From: Microbacteriaceae bacterium VKM Ac-2855
Lineage (GTDB): Bacteria; Actinomycetota; Actinomycetes; Actinomycetales; Microbacteriaceae
Length of the DNA stretch: 64,000 bases
Direction of reading: 5' to 3'
Assembly (NCBI GenBank): GCA_013204985.1
Contig: JABMLG010000005.1
Location: forward strand, 306,975-370,974
The notes below the pieces were generated by a model. The model made no database searches. It was not told the origin of the DNA and saw only the letters and a program-made list of their open reading frames with translations. The first letter of the stretch is position 1. Every line of letters begins with the position of its first letter. Below are positions 28,050 to 36,391 of this stretch, piece by piece. Position numbers and translations under genes: made by a program.

Positions 28050-29335
28050 CAGGTGACTGGTTCGTCCTGATCCGGTCGTGACGTCCTGCTTGCAGGAGAA
28101 CTGCGCCGGCGCGGGGCCGACCGTTGTTTTCGCCAGAGGATGACCGACGAACTGTCGTTCCCGGAGCAGCGTCGCAACGGCGCGGTGCCGACTGCCACGA
28201 ATGTCCTCAGTCAAGCGGGCACTCAGACCTCCTCGCCGGAGGAGGGGGGGCGGCGATGGAGGAGAGCTCGGCCCGGTTCTTCCTGATCCAGCCGCTCCGC
28301 CCTGCCCGAAGGAGAAACTCGAGGGTCCCGCCGGCCGCGGGGCGGGGCCACTCGGTTTTCCTCGCCGGAGGAGGAGCGCGGCGATGGAGGAGAGCTGGGC
28401 CCGGTTCTTCCTGATCCAGCCGGTTCGTCCTGCCCGGAGGAGGAACGCGAGGGTCCCGCCGAGCCTGAGGAGAGGAGCAGGAGAAGCGGGCTGGGCCGTC
28501 GTGTCCGGAGCGACGTCGCGATGGCGCGCGGCCGGCTGTCCCCGGTGTGCCGAGTCAGGCGGCCACTCGGTTTGCCTCCTCGGAGGAGGAGTGCGGCGAG
28601 GAGGAGAGCTGGGCCCGGTTCTTCCTGATCCAGCCGGTCCGTCCTGCCCGGAGGAAAAACTCGAGGGGCCCGCCGAGCTCAGGGAAAGCAGCAATTGAGG
28701 CGGGCTGGTCGGTCGTGCCCGGGAGTAGCGTCGCAACGGCGCGGTGCCGACTGCCACGGATGTCCTCGGTCAGGCGGCACTCGGTTTTCCTCGCCGCAGG
28801 AGGTGTGTGGCGATGGAGGAGAGCTGGGCCCGGTTCTTCCTGATCTAGCCGGTTCGTCCTGCCCGGAGGAGGAACGCGAGGGGCCCGCCGAGCGTGGGGC
28901 GGGGTCACTCGGTTTTCCTCGCCGGAGGGGCAGTGCGGCGATGGAGGAGAGCTGGGCCCGGTTCTTCCTGATCCGGCCGGTCCGTCCTGCCGGGAGGAAA
29001 AACTCGAAGGTCCCGTCGAGCGTGGGGCGGGGCCACTCGGTTTTCCTCGCCGGAGGAGGAGCGCGGCGATGGAGGAGAGCTGGGCCCGGTTCTTCCTGAT
29101 CCAGCCGGTTCGTCCTGCCCGGAGGAGGAACGCGAGGGTCCTGCCGAGCGTGGGGCGGGGTCACTCGGTTTTCCTCGCCGGAGGAGGAGTGCGGCGATGG
29201 AGGAGAGCTGGGCCCGGTTCTTCCTGATCCAGCCGCTCCGTCCTGCCCGAAGGAGAAATTCGAGGGTCCCGCCGAGCGTGGGGCGGGGTCGCTCGGACAT
29301 CCTCGCCGGAGGAGGAAAGCAACCGCACGGAGGAA
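28050..29335. repeat. Tandem array of 128-bp units (with two longer ~215-bp units)
   Basis: The sequence GGCGATGGAGGAGAGCT or a close variant recurs at 28252, 28380, 28595, 28809, 28937, 29065 and 29193. Spacings are 128, 215, 214, 128, 128 and 128 bp. Each unit carries CCCGGTTCTTCCTGATCC, a hairpin-prone GTTCGTCCTGCCCGGAGGAG..., and TTTTCCTCGCCGGAGGAGG, which can fold as TCCTC-GCCG-GAGGA. The longer units add ~87 bp including CGTCGCAACGGCGCGGTGCC. Degenerate copies extend left to ~28050. All minus frames are open across it, but no frame has protein-like composition, so it is treated as non-coding. Confidence 0.85.
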
Positions 29336-29371
29336 GGGGCCGGCGAAGGGAAGCGGGACGGCGCGGGGGCG

Positions 29372-29881
29372 TCAGCCGTGCTGGTGGCCGCTGGGCACCG
29401 ACATCTGCATCCCGCCCATGTCGCCACCGCCACCGCCGCTGGCGGGCGTCGCGGCGAGTGCGGGCGTGGCGAGGGAGGCGACGAGGAGCGCGCCCGCGAA
29501 CGTCGCGAGCAGCATCCGACCAGCCGGCAGCTCCGGGTCGGTTCGGTTCGGCTTGGAGCGCAACTGCGCGGTCACGATGCCGGCGACGGCCAGATCGAAG
29601 ACGACGGCAGCGAGCATCGGCAGGGGCGAGATGTCCAGGCCGCCGGTGGTCAGGATCACGCCGATCCAGCCGGCTACAAGAGCCAGCGCGACGCCGATCG
29701 AGGTGCGGGCGGCGAGCACACGCCCGCGCGCCAGAACGAGTACCGCCCACAACAACTCGACCGTGCCGACGACGACGAGAACAACGGTCAGCACGCCACC
29801 CGATCCGGCGCCGAGCGCGAGGTGGATGAGGCCGGCGCCGAGCGCGGCGAAGGCGGCCCACGAGCGAAGGATGTTCTGCAC
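29372..29881 (-). CDS. Four-helix membrane protein with Met/His-rich tail
   Basis: A 169-residue membrane protein. Four hydrophobic helices are seen (AAFAALGAGLIHLALGAG, VLTVVLVVVGTVELLWAVLV, SIGVALALVAGWIGVILTT, MLAAVVFDLAVAGIV), with a fifth near the C-terminus. The protein ends in GGGGGDMGGMQMSVPSGHQH, a Met/His-rich tail that could bind copper. The start is GTG 29881 with GAGGAGC 6 nt upstream, rather than ATG 29932. No family recognised. Confidence 0.75.
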   Translation of the reverse strand: MQNILRSWAAFAALGAGLIHLALGAGSGGVLTVVLVVVGTVELLWAVLVLARGRVLAARTSIGVALALVAGWIGVILTTGGLDISPLPMLAAVVFDLAVAGIVTAQLRSKPNRTDPELPAGRMLLATFAGALLVASLATPALAATPASGGGGGDMGGMQMSVPSGHQHG

Positions 29882-30083
29882 GGTGTGCTCCTCAGTGTCT
29901 CCGGGGCGGATGCGGACGAAGGTCGGATGCATCGAATAGCGGCATCCGGTTACGTGGCGTAGCTGCCGTTATGCAGTTGCCGCACGGGTGCAGCTGCCGG
30001 GTGCGCGGGCTCGAGCGGCTACGGGGACGAGGTGCCCGGGACGACGCTCCGCATAGCGCCGCCCCGGGGGTCTGCGGGGCCGG

Positions 30084-30503
30084 TTACGCCGCGACCGGGG
30101 CGCCGGAGCGCGTCGCCGACTTGTCGGCGGTGAGGCCGACCCCGAGCAAGACGATCGCGCTGGCGAGATGCAGGAAGTGGTCGGCGGTGTTCAGTGCGAG
30201 CACGTTGGCCGCGGTGTTCACGAGGAAGAAGCCGACGATGCCGAGGAGCAGATAGGCGGCGCCGACGACGGTGTTGACGCTCTTCGCGGCCGAGACGGTC
30301 GAGACCCCGGCAATCAGCAGGGCGGCACCGATGAGCAGGTGCGCCACGTTGTGCAGCGGGTTCACCTCGAAGATGCCCAGGAGCAGCCCGCCCTGGGTGG
30401 CGAGGAAGCTGACGCCTCCCGTGACGACGAAACCGAGCAGGCCGACGACGATGTAGACGGCGCCGAACAAGGTCGCGAGCAGGCGGTTCGGGGATTGACG
30501 CAT
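30084..30503 (-). CDS. DUF4383 membrane protein
   Basis: A 139-residue protein with four hydrophobic helices (LFGAVYIVVGLLGFVVTG, LIGAALLIAGVSTVSA, GAAYLLLGIVGFFLVN, LHLASAIVLLGVGLTAD) and the NPLHNVAHLLIGA motif typical of DUF4383. GGAGGC precedes ATG 30503. Function unknown. Confidence 0.85.
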   Translation of the reverse strand: MRQSPNRLLATLFGAVYIVVGLLGFVVTGGVSFLATQGGLLLGIFEVNPLHNVAHLLIGAALLIAGVSTVSAAKSVNTVVGAAYLLLGIVGFFLVNTAANVLALNTADHFLHLASAIVLLGVGLTADKSATRSGAPVAA

Positions 30504-30587
30504 GATGATGCCTCCGGGTCGTTCACGGCGGCATGGCTGCCGCACACCCTTTCTTCGTCCCCACGGCGTCGTTGGATTGCCGCCGCG

Positions 30588-30890
30588 TCAGTGCCGTTCG
30601 CGCGGCGGGAGGCCCAGACGTTCGGCGGCCGCGTCGTACAGCCTCACGATCTCGCGACGGATCTCCGCACGCTCGGTGATGGGCTCCGTCCACGGCACAC
30701 GCACCGAGCGGACCTCGTCGCCGACGGTCGCCTCCCAGTCGCCGCCATCGCCGTCGAGCCCGGTCATCCGCACGGATGACGCCTCGGGCTCAGCGAAGGC
30801 ACGCACGATCGTGAGGCCGTCGGTGCCGTGGTCACCGTTCATGTGTGTCGTGATGGCGGCGATGATCTCGGGAGCGAAGGAGGACGTCAC
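30588..30890 (-). CDS. DUF2470 domain protein
   Basis: A 100-residue protein with the HMNGDHGTDGL motif near residue 17 that characterises DUF2470, the domain found at the C-terminus of HugZ-type heme oxygenases. It stands alone here without the split-barrel domain. A heme-related role is possible. The start is GTG 30890; the upstream open frame is repeat DNA. Confidence 0.85.
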   Translation of the reverse strand: MTSSFAPEIIAAITTHMNGDHGTDGLTIVRAFAEPEASSVRMTGLDGDGGDWEATVGDEVRSVRVPWTEPITERAEIRREIVRLYDAAAERLGLPPRERH

Positions 30891-30909
30891 CGTTCCAGAG
30901 TAAAGGCCG

Positions 30910-30990
30910 ACCGTGGTCGTGACGGTGGCCGAGCGCAGCCGTGACGGGCCCACCGTGGTCGTGACGGGGGCCGAGCGCAGCCGTGACCTG
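30910..30990. repeat. Two 42-bp direct repeats
   Basis: ACCGTGGTCGTGACGG begins at 30910 and again at 30952, each followed by GGCCGAGCGCAGCCGTGAC; a third decayed copy may follow. The repeat lies just upstream of the minus-strand DUF2470 gene and might affect its promoter. Confidence 0.7.
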
Positions 30991-31143
30991 ACCAGCGTGG
31001 CCGCGAGGATGAGCGCGCGGTGGGGTGTGAAGATCACGGTCCTGCCACGATCCCGAGGGTCATCCCTCGGGAGGACGCCCCGCATCCGGGGTGGGCCGTA
31101 GAGTGAGCCGAAACCACTACGAATCCGGGGGGAGTCGGCAGGG

Positions 31144-32427
31144 ATGCTCGTCCGATCGCCAGAACCACGTCCGTCCGCCGCACCAGCGCGGGGGCGGCGC
31201 AGGCTCATCCGCGCCCTCGCCGGCGCCGCGATCGCCGCCGTTGCGCTGGCGGGATGCAGCGGCCCGGGCAACGCGGTCGACGTTGCCGCCGCGCCCAGCG
31301 GAACCGTCCCCGACGCCGTTGGCACCGAACTCGGCGGCTACGTCGAGCAGGCACGGAACGACGCGAAGGCCACCGGCGTGATCGCCGGGGTGTGGGCGCC
31401 GTGGCTGGGCAGCTGGGAGACGGCGGTCGGCACGACGCAACCGGACGGCGGAACTGCGCTGACGACGGACATGCACTTCCGGCTCGGCTCCGGCGGAACC
31501 CAGGCGATGACCTGTCAGATTCTCGCCGGCCTCGCGGCGGACGGTGTGATCGTGCTCGACGACCCCGTGACCACTTACGTGCCGAGCATGCCGGGCCTGG
31601 ACGGCATCACCATGCGTCAGCTCTGCAACCACACCTCCGGCCTCTCCGACTTCGCGACGGCGCTCTGGCCCACCTACCTCGATAATCCGGTGCGGCAGTG
31701 GCCGACTCTCGAGTTGGTCTCAGCCGCCCAGGTGCACTCGCCCGCGAACGCGCCTGGCGCGTTGTGGACCGACTCCGACACCGGGCCGCTGCTGGCTGCG
31801 CTCGCGATGAGCGCGACCACGAGCCGCAGCTGGGACTCGCTCGCCGACGAGTACGTCACGGGCCGCTACAGCCTTTCCGACACGCGGATCCCCGCCGCCG
31901 ACGCGACCGAGCTGCCCGCTCCTCATCCCGGCGGCTACGCGTTCGACGTCGATTCACCTGGTGGTGCACCGGCGTGCGATCGGATCGTCGACGTCAGCAC
32001 CATCTCGTCGTCGGCGCTCGGCGCGGCCGGCGGGGCGGTGACGACGCTCTCGGATCTGCGCCGCATGGTGGCGGGCATGGCTGCCTCGCCGACCGGCCCC
32101 GAAGCGTGGGCGGAGGTGCCGATCGAGGGCTCGCCAGAGTGGCGCCGCGGAGCGCTCGCGGGCACCGTGCTCGGGCCGATGCACGGCTTCTCGGGATCGA
32201 TGCCCGGTTTCCTCACCGCCGCGTACTCCGACCCGGACTCGGGGCTGACGGTGGCCGTGACCATGAACAATTCGACGGCGGGCGACGGCCTTGCCGAAGA
32301 GGTGGCGAAGGGTCTCGCGGCGATCGCGGTGGAGGCGGGGGCCGCAGCCGGAGCCGAGGGCTTGCCGGTGCTGAACTGGAGCGGGGCCGATCAGCGCGCC
32401 GCGATCGACGCACGACGGGTCTGCTGA
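31144..32427 (+). CDS. Lipoprotein with beta-lactamase fold lacking catalytic residues
   Basis: A 427-residue predicted lipoprotein: twin-Arg-like basic N-terminus, hydrophobic helix, and lipobox LAGC with Cys38. The rest resembles a class C beta-lactamase/D-Ala-D-Ala carboxypeptidase fold (HFRLGSGG..., LCNHTSGLSDF, HGFSGSMPGF). The SxxK motif is SGGT (Ser116, Thr119 in place of Lys) and the YSN motif reads DSD (210-212). The general base and activating residues are therefore missing. It is probably an inactive binding or scaffold protein on the outer face of the membrane. Confidence 0.85.
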   Translation: MLVRSPEPRPSAAPARGRRRLIRALAGAAIAAVALAGCSGPGNAVDVAAAPSGTVPDAVGTELGGYVEQARNDAKATGVIAGVWAPWLGSWETAVGTTQPDGGTALTTDMHFRLGSGGTQAMTCQILAGLAADGVIVLDDPVTTYVPSMPGLDGITMRQLCNHTSGLSDFATALWPTYLDNPVRQWPTLELVSAAQVHSPANAPGALWTDSDTGPLLAALAMSATTSRSWDSLADEYVTGRYSLSDTRIPAADATELPAPHPGGYAFDVDSPGGAPACDRIVDVSTISSSALGAAGGAVTTLSDLRRMVAGMAASPTGPEAWAEVPIEGSPEWRRGALAGTVLGPMHGFSGSMPGFLTAAYSDPDSGLTVAVTMNNSTAGDGLAEEVAKGLAAIAVEAGAAAGAEGLPVLNWSGADQRAAIDARRVC

Positions 32428-32581
32428 CCCGGGGCCCCTGACCCGGGGCCCCTGACCCGGGGCTCTGACCCGTGCGGGCGCTCCGGGCTGGGCCTGCCGT
32501 CTGAACCGAGCACACGCTCCGGCGAGTCCACACGCTCCGGCGAGTCCACACGCTCCGGCGAGTCCACACGCTCCGGCGAGG
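32428..32581. repeat. Short tandem repeats downstream of the lipoprotein gene
   Basis: Two small arrays: a 15-bp GACCCGGGGCCCCT motif repeated three times right after the stop (to ~32465), and an 18-bp ACACGCTCCGGCGAGTCC unit repeated four times at ~32511-32581. The region holds no gene. Confidence 0.8.
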
Positions 32582-32692
32582 GCCGCTCCCTCACCCGAAA
32601 CCACTCACTCCGGCCCGAGCATGGCAGTCGAGCGCCGTCGGCTGGCAGCCGGCACCGGCGACCGTGTCGGAGGAGCGCCCTAGTCTGAGGCC

Positions 32693-33211
32693 ATGCCGAT
32701 CGTTCCCGACACCAAGGACTGGACCTGGGTCCTGTCTCGCCCCTGCCTCGAGTGCGGCTTCGACGCCGCCTCCTTCGACGCCACAGAGGTCAGCCGACTG
32801 ATCCGCGAGAACGCCGCGGCTTGGCCTTACGTGCTCCGGCGCGACGATGTGACCGGACGTCCCGACGACGAGACGTGGTCGCCCTTGGAGTACGCGGCGC
32901 ACGTGCGTGACGTGCACCGGATCTACCGGGAGCGCCTCGGGCTGATGCTCGAGAACGACGACCCGCTGTTCCCGAACTGGGACCAGGACGTCACGGCGGT
33001 CGAGGAGCGCTACAACGAGCAGGACCCGTCCACCGTGGCGGACGAGCTCGTGCAGGCCGCCGGAGCGATCGCGGACACGTTCGACGGTGTCGAGGGCGCG
33101 GGCTGGAACCGGCGCGGTCGCCGCAGCGACGGCGCCTCCTTCACCATCGAGACCATTTCGAAGTACTACCTGCACGACGTGCAGCACCATCTGCACGACG
33201 TGCAGGGCTGA
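32693..33211 (+). CDS. DinB-like / mycothiol-dependent isomerase-fold protein
   Basis: A 172-residue four-helix-bundle protein of the DinB/MDMPI superfamily. EYAAHVRDVHRIYRERL and YYLHDVQHHLHDV supply histidines that fit the metal-binding triad. Members include thiol-dependent transferases; no substrate can be named. Near the C-terminus CTGCACGACGTGCAG is repeated, giving HDVQHHLHDVQ, which may be a recent small duplication of the last residues. Confidence 0.8.
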   Translation: MPIVPDTKDWTWVLSRPCLECGFDAASFDATEVSRLIRENAAAWPYVLRRDDVTGRPDDETWSPLEYAAHVRDVHRIYRERLGLMLENDDPLFPNWDQDVTAVEERYNEQDPSTVADELVQAAGAIADTFDGVEGAGWNRRGRRSDGASFTIETISKYYLHDVQHHLHDVQG

Positions 33212-33249
33212 CGCGCGGCGCCGCCTGCACCAAGCGCAGGGCTGACGCG

Positions 33250-33460
33250 CCGCCACGCCGCCGATCCAACACGCGCCGATCCAGCACGCGCCGATTCCGC
33301 ACGCGCCGATCCAGCACGCGCCGATTCCGCTCGCGCCGATCCAGCACGCGCCGATTCCGCTCGCGCCGATCCAGCTCGCGCCGATCCAGCTCGCGCCGAT
33401 CCAGCACGCGCCGATTCCGCACGCGCCGATCCAGCACGCGCCGATTCGGCTCGCGCCGCC
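33250..33460. repeat. 15-bp tandem repeat array, about 12 full units
   Basis: Twelve consecutive 15-bp units built on C(A/T)CGCGCCGATCCAG or ...GATTCCG, with partial units at each end. It fills the gap between the convergent DinB-like gene and the dienelactone-hydrolase-like gene. An antisense open frame reads RRVLDRRELDRRE-type repeats but is a by-product of the 15-bp period. Confidence 0.9.
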
Positions 33461-34111
33461 TCAGTAGTCGATGAGGTGCGGGTTCAAGAACGACACGGTA
33501 CGGGCGTAGGCCAATGCCGCAGCCGCCGGCACGACGGCATCGACGAGGTTGCCGTTCGCGAACGACCGTCCCGTTCCGGGATAGGTGTAGGCCGTCACCG
33601 GTGTGCCGGTGTCCTTCAGGCGGTCGACGAACGCCTCCGGATCCGCACCCTCGGGCCAGTCGTTGTGCTGCGGGATGTGCAGGAGGGTCGCGCAGGGAAC
33701 GATGCCGTGCTCGTCGGCGCCGAGCGTTGCGGAGTACGCGACAACGGCGTCGACGCTGCCTCCGCTCGCGGCCAGCAGAGCCAGCCGACCGCCGAATCCG
33801 AAACCGATCAAGCCGAACCGCACGGCGCCCGCCTCGCGGCCGACGCGGAACGCATCCGCGATCGTCTCGAGGGTGCGATCCTGCGCGGCCATCGCGGCGA
33901 GGTCACGAGCGTCCTCTTCGGCGAGGGTCGCCCAGCCGTCGTAGAGGTCCGGAACCAGCACGTGGTATCCATGCTTCGCGATCGCCGCAGAGAACGGCTC
34001 CATCCACGGCAGCCTGCCGAATGCGTCGTGCAGGATCACCACGAGAGGGCGCCCGGCCACGCCGTATTCGAGTGCGGCGCCGGGCGAGGGGATCTGCACC
34101 AACTCGGTCAC
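33461..34111 (-). CDS. Dienelactone-hydrolase-like protein, catalytic residues lost
   Basis: A 216-residue alpha/beta-hydrolase clearly of the DLH family (VVILHDAFG, VLVPDLYDGW, VVAYSAT, YTYPGTGRSFAN). The nucleophile elbow reads GFGFGGR (residues 103-109), so the usual Cys of GxCxGG is Gly105. The usual catalytic His in YPGxGHxF is Arg182. An Asp near 151 remains. It is likely catalytically dead or does other chemistry. The start is GTG 34111 (VTELVQIPSPG). Confidence 0.88.
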   Translation of the reverse strand: MTELVQIPSPGAALEYGVAGRPLVVILHDAFGRLPWMEPFSAAIAKHGYHVLVPDLYDGWATLAEEDARDLAAMAAQDRTLETIADAFRVGREAGAVRFGLIGFGFGGRLALLAASGGSVDAVVAYSATLGADEHGIVPCATLLHIPQHNDWPEGADPEAFVDRLKDTGTPVTAYTYPGTGRSFANGNLVDAVVPAAAALAYARTVSFLNPHLIDY

Positions 34112-34244
34112 GGCTCCACTGTGCCCTGCGCAACCGCGCGCCTGCCGCATTTCACCTGATCCGACGGCGTGTCGCGCATCGAGACGATACGGAGCGAGGC
34201 GGCACGGGTCATCCCGCACCGCCTCGGCACTCCATCGTGTTGCG

Positions 34245-35081
34245 CTACGTGGCGAGGAACGCCAGAACGGCCTCGTTCCATTCCTCGGGGTTGCTCACGG
34301 TCACGCCGTGCGGCGCACCCTTGATCACGACCAGCTCGGAGCCCGGGATGGCAGCGTGCGTGCGAGCTCCGGAGCCCTCGAACGGCACCGTGGCGTCGCC
34401 GTCGCCGTGGATGACGAGAGCCGGCACGGTCACCTTGGTGAGGTCGTCGCGGAAGTCGGTCGAGGCGAAAGCGGCCATCGCCGCGAGGGCCGCGTGCTTC
34501 GCCGACTGCTTCGCGAGCGTGATCGCCTCCTGGCGCTGCTCCTCCGTCACCTTCAGCACCCCGTCGACGGAGTAGAACTGTGTCGTGAAATCGTCGTAGA
34601 ACGCGTCCTCGGATGCGGTCAACTGGGCCGTCATCTCGGCGGCCTGGCTCTTCTCGATCGGGCCATCGGGGTTGTCCGCCGTTTTGAGCAGGTAGGGCGG
34701 CACGGCTGAGGCGAAGACGACGCTGCGCAGGCGCTCGCTGCCGTACTTCGAGAAGTAGCGGGCGACCTCGCCGCCGCCCATCGAGAAGCCGACGAGCGTG
34801 ACGTCCTGCAGTTCGAGGGCCTCGAGCAGGGCGTGCAGGTCTTCGGTGAAGGTGTCGTAGGTGTAGCCGGTGAGCGGCTTGTCGCTGCGGCCGAAGCCCC
34901 GGCGGTCGTAGGTGATGACACGGTAGCCCGCGGCCTCGAACGCGGGCACCTGGAGCTTCCATGATTCGCCCGAGAGCGGCCAACCGTGGATCAGGACGAT
35001 GGGGCGTCCGGTGCCACCCGTGTCGTCGACGTGCAGATTCGTGTCCTTGAAGATTCCGTGGTGAGCGGTGATCTCGGTCAT
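34245..35081 (-). CDS. Alpha/beta hydrolase, non-heme haloperoxidase/arylesterase type
   Basis: A 278-residue cofactor-free alpha/beta hydrolase close to bacterial non-heme chloroperoxidases. It has HGWPLSGESW (oxyanion hole), nucleophile GFSMGGGEVARY (~96), Asp in IHGDGDATVPFE (~228) and His in GAPHGVTVSN (~257). The triad is complete. It lies downstream of the Lsr2 gene on the opposite strand. Natural activity is probably ester hydrolysis. Confidence 0.92.
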   Translation of the reverse strand: MTEITAHHGIFKDTNLHVDDTGGTGRPIVLIHGWPLSGESWKLQVPAFEAAGYRVITYDRRGFGRSDKPLTGYTYDTFTEDLHALLEALELQDVTLVGFSMGGGEVARYFSKYGSERLRSVVFASAVPPYLLKTADNPDGPIEKSQAAEMTAQLTASEDAFYDDFTTQFYSVDGVLKVTEEQRQEAITLAKQSAKHAALAAMAAFASTDFRDDLTKVTVPALVIHGDGDATVPFEGSGARTHAAIPGSELVVIKGAPHGVTVSNPEEWNEAVLAFLAT

Positions 35082-35275
35082 GCGTGTGTCCCTTTCCGAT
35101 ACGTGTTCTCGGTCGTCTTGTCATCTTCGGAGCCGACTCGGATCGGGCCGCGGGGGTCGACAGTCCCCAGCGGTCGGGCTATAGGTGCCCAGCGAGACGT
35201 CTCGGCGTCGTCGGCGACGTCGCGTACCCTGGATGAGCACACGGGGGTCGAACGGGGAGCGGGAAAGAGTCGCGG

Positions 35276-35623
35276 ATGGCTGAGAAGCTGGTTCTGGTCG
35301 ATGACATCGACGGCAGCACGATCGTGGACGGGCGAGGCGGCACCGTGTCGTTCGCCATCGACGACGCGGTCTACGAGATCGACCTGACGGCGAAGAACGT
35401 CGGTCGGTTGCACGTCGCCCTGGCTCCCTTCATCGACGCGGCGCGCACGACAGAAGGCCCCGGCACGCGTTCGCGCGTGACGGCGGTCGCTGCCAGCGCC
35501 GGTCGCAAGAGCCCGGAGATGCTCGCCGCGATCCGGCACTGGGCCACGCGGCACGGCTACGAGGTGCCGCGCTCCGGCCGCATCCCGGCCGACGTGCAAG
35601 CCGCGTACGACGCCGCGCACTGA
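35276..35623 (+). CDS. lsr2: Lsr2 nucleoid-associated protein
   Basis: A 115-residue xenogeneic silencer that bridges AT-rich DNA, the actinobacterial H-NS counterpart. The N-terminal oligomerisation domain (KLVLVDDIDGST...GTVSFAIDDAVYEIDLTAKN) and C-terminal DNA-binding motif (IRHWATRHGYEVPRSGRIP) are intact; RSGR takes the RGR minor-groove role. ATG 35276 is preceded by a GA-rich RBS. Confidence 0.96.
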   Translation: MAEKLVLVDDIDGSTIVDGRGGTVSFAIDDAVYEIDLTAKNVGRLHVALAPFIDAARTTEGPGTRSRVTAVAASAGRKSPEMLAAIRHWATRHGYEVPRSGRIPADVQAAYDAAH

Positions 35624-35700
35624 CGACCGTTCCCGCGAGCCGACTTCACTCCGGAGCGCGACCCGCGCACGCGGGAGCGCCGATCCCGCATCCGCTGTGA

Positions 35701-35716
35701 GGGGTCTGTACACCCC
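35701..35716. promoter_or_regulatory. Palindromic site upstream of the PadR gene
   Basis: GGGGTCTGTACACCCC is a near-palindrome about 62 bp before the PadR start. AT-richer TATCGT elements (35717, 35740 region) follow it. It is a candidate operator for autoregulation; not verified. Confidence 0.35.
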
Positions 35717-35777
35717 TATCGTTCACAGTCGTTGAGGCATATCGTCGAGTATCGTTCGCAACACGTAGGAGGTCATC

Positions 35778-36386
35778 ATGACTGGTTCGAGTTCGACAGG
35801 CCCTTTCAACAACAGCGGTTTCGGCAGCGGCGGTTTCGGCTCGGGCGGGTTCGGTGCCGGCGGTTTCGGCGGCGGCGGCAACCCGATCGACGGGATCTGG
35901 CAGGCGATGGAGCAGGTGCGCTCGAAGTTCGAGAAGCGACCCGGCAGCCGTGTCGGTCGTGGCGATGTTCGCGCTGCCGTGCTGGCGCTTCTGGCCGAGC
36001 AGCCCATGCACGGCTACCAGATCATCCACGAGATCGAGGAGCGCTCCGGCGGCAGCTGGAAGCCCAGCGCCGGATCCGTCTATCCGACGCTCCAGCTTCT
36101 GGCCGACGAAGGCCTGATCGAGGCTTCGGAATCGAACGGTCGGAAGACCTACTCGCTCACCGTCGAGGGCCGTGCCCAGGTCGCGGCGAGCGGCGCATCC
36201 GCACCGTGGGATGCCTCCGACGACACGGAAGGCTCCGACTTCGCCGCCCTGCCGAAGGCCGGGTTCGAGCTCGCGCAGGCGGCGGCGCAGGTAGGACGCA
36301 CGGGCACGCCTGAGCAGGTCAAGCAGGCCGTAGCCGAGCTCGAGGATGCGCGCCGCCGGCTCTACGCGATCCTCGCCCAGAACTGA
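35778..36386 (+). CDS. PadR-family regulator with Gly/Phe-rich N-terminus
   Basis: A 202-residue protein. Residues ~10-40 are low-complexity repeats of GFGSGGFGSGGFGAGG type. A PadR winged helix follows (AVLALLAEQPMHGYQIIHEI, GSVYPTLQLLADEGLIEA) and then a C-terminal coiled region. The Gly/Phe-rich head is unusual for the family and might mediate assembly. GTAGGAGGTC precedes ATG 35778. Only 5 bp separate it from the AarF-like gene, so the two form an operon. Confidence 0.9.
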   Translation: MTGSSSTGPFNNSGFGSGGFGSGGFGAGGFGGGGNPIDGIWQAMEQVRSKFEKRPGSRVGRGDVRAAVLALLAEQPMHGYQIIHEIEERSGGSWKPSAGSVYPTLQLLADEGLIEASESNGRKTYSLTVEGRAQVAASGASAPWDASDDTEGSDFAALPKAGFELAQAAAQVGRTGTPEQVKQAVAELEDARRRLYAILAQN

Positions 36387-36391
36387 CCGGG

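Noticed and set aside
28050..29335. Repeat-encoded proteins on either strand across the 128-bp array
   Set aside because: Several frames are open at once because of GC content, starts vary, no RBS is present, and the composition follows the DNA repeat.
33250..33460. CRISPR-like array
   Set aside because: Units are contiguous 15-bp repeats with no spacers and there are no cas genes; it is a simple tandem repeat.
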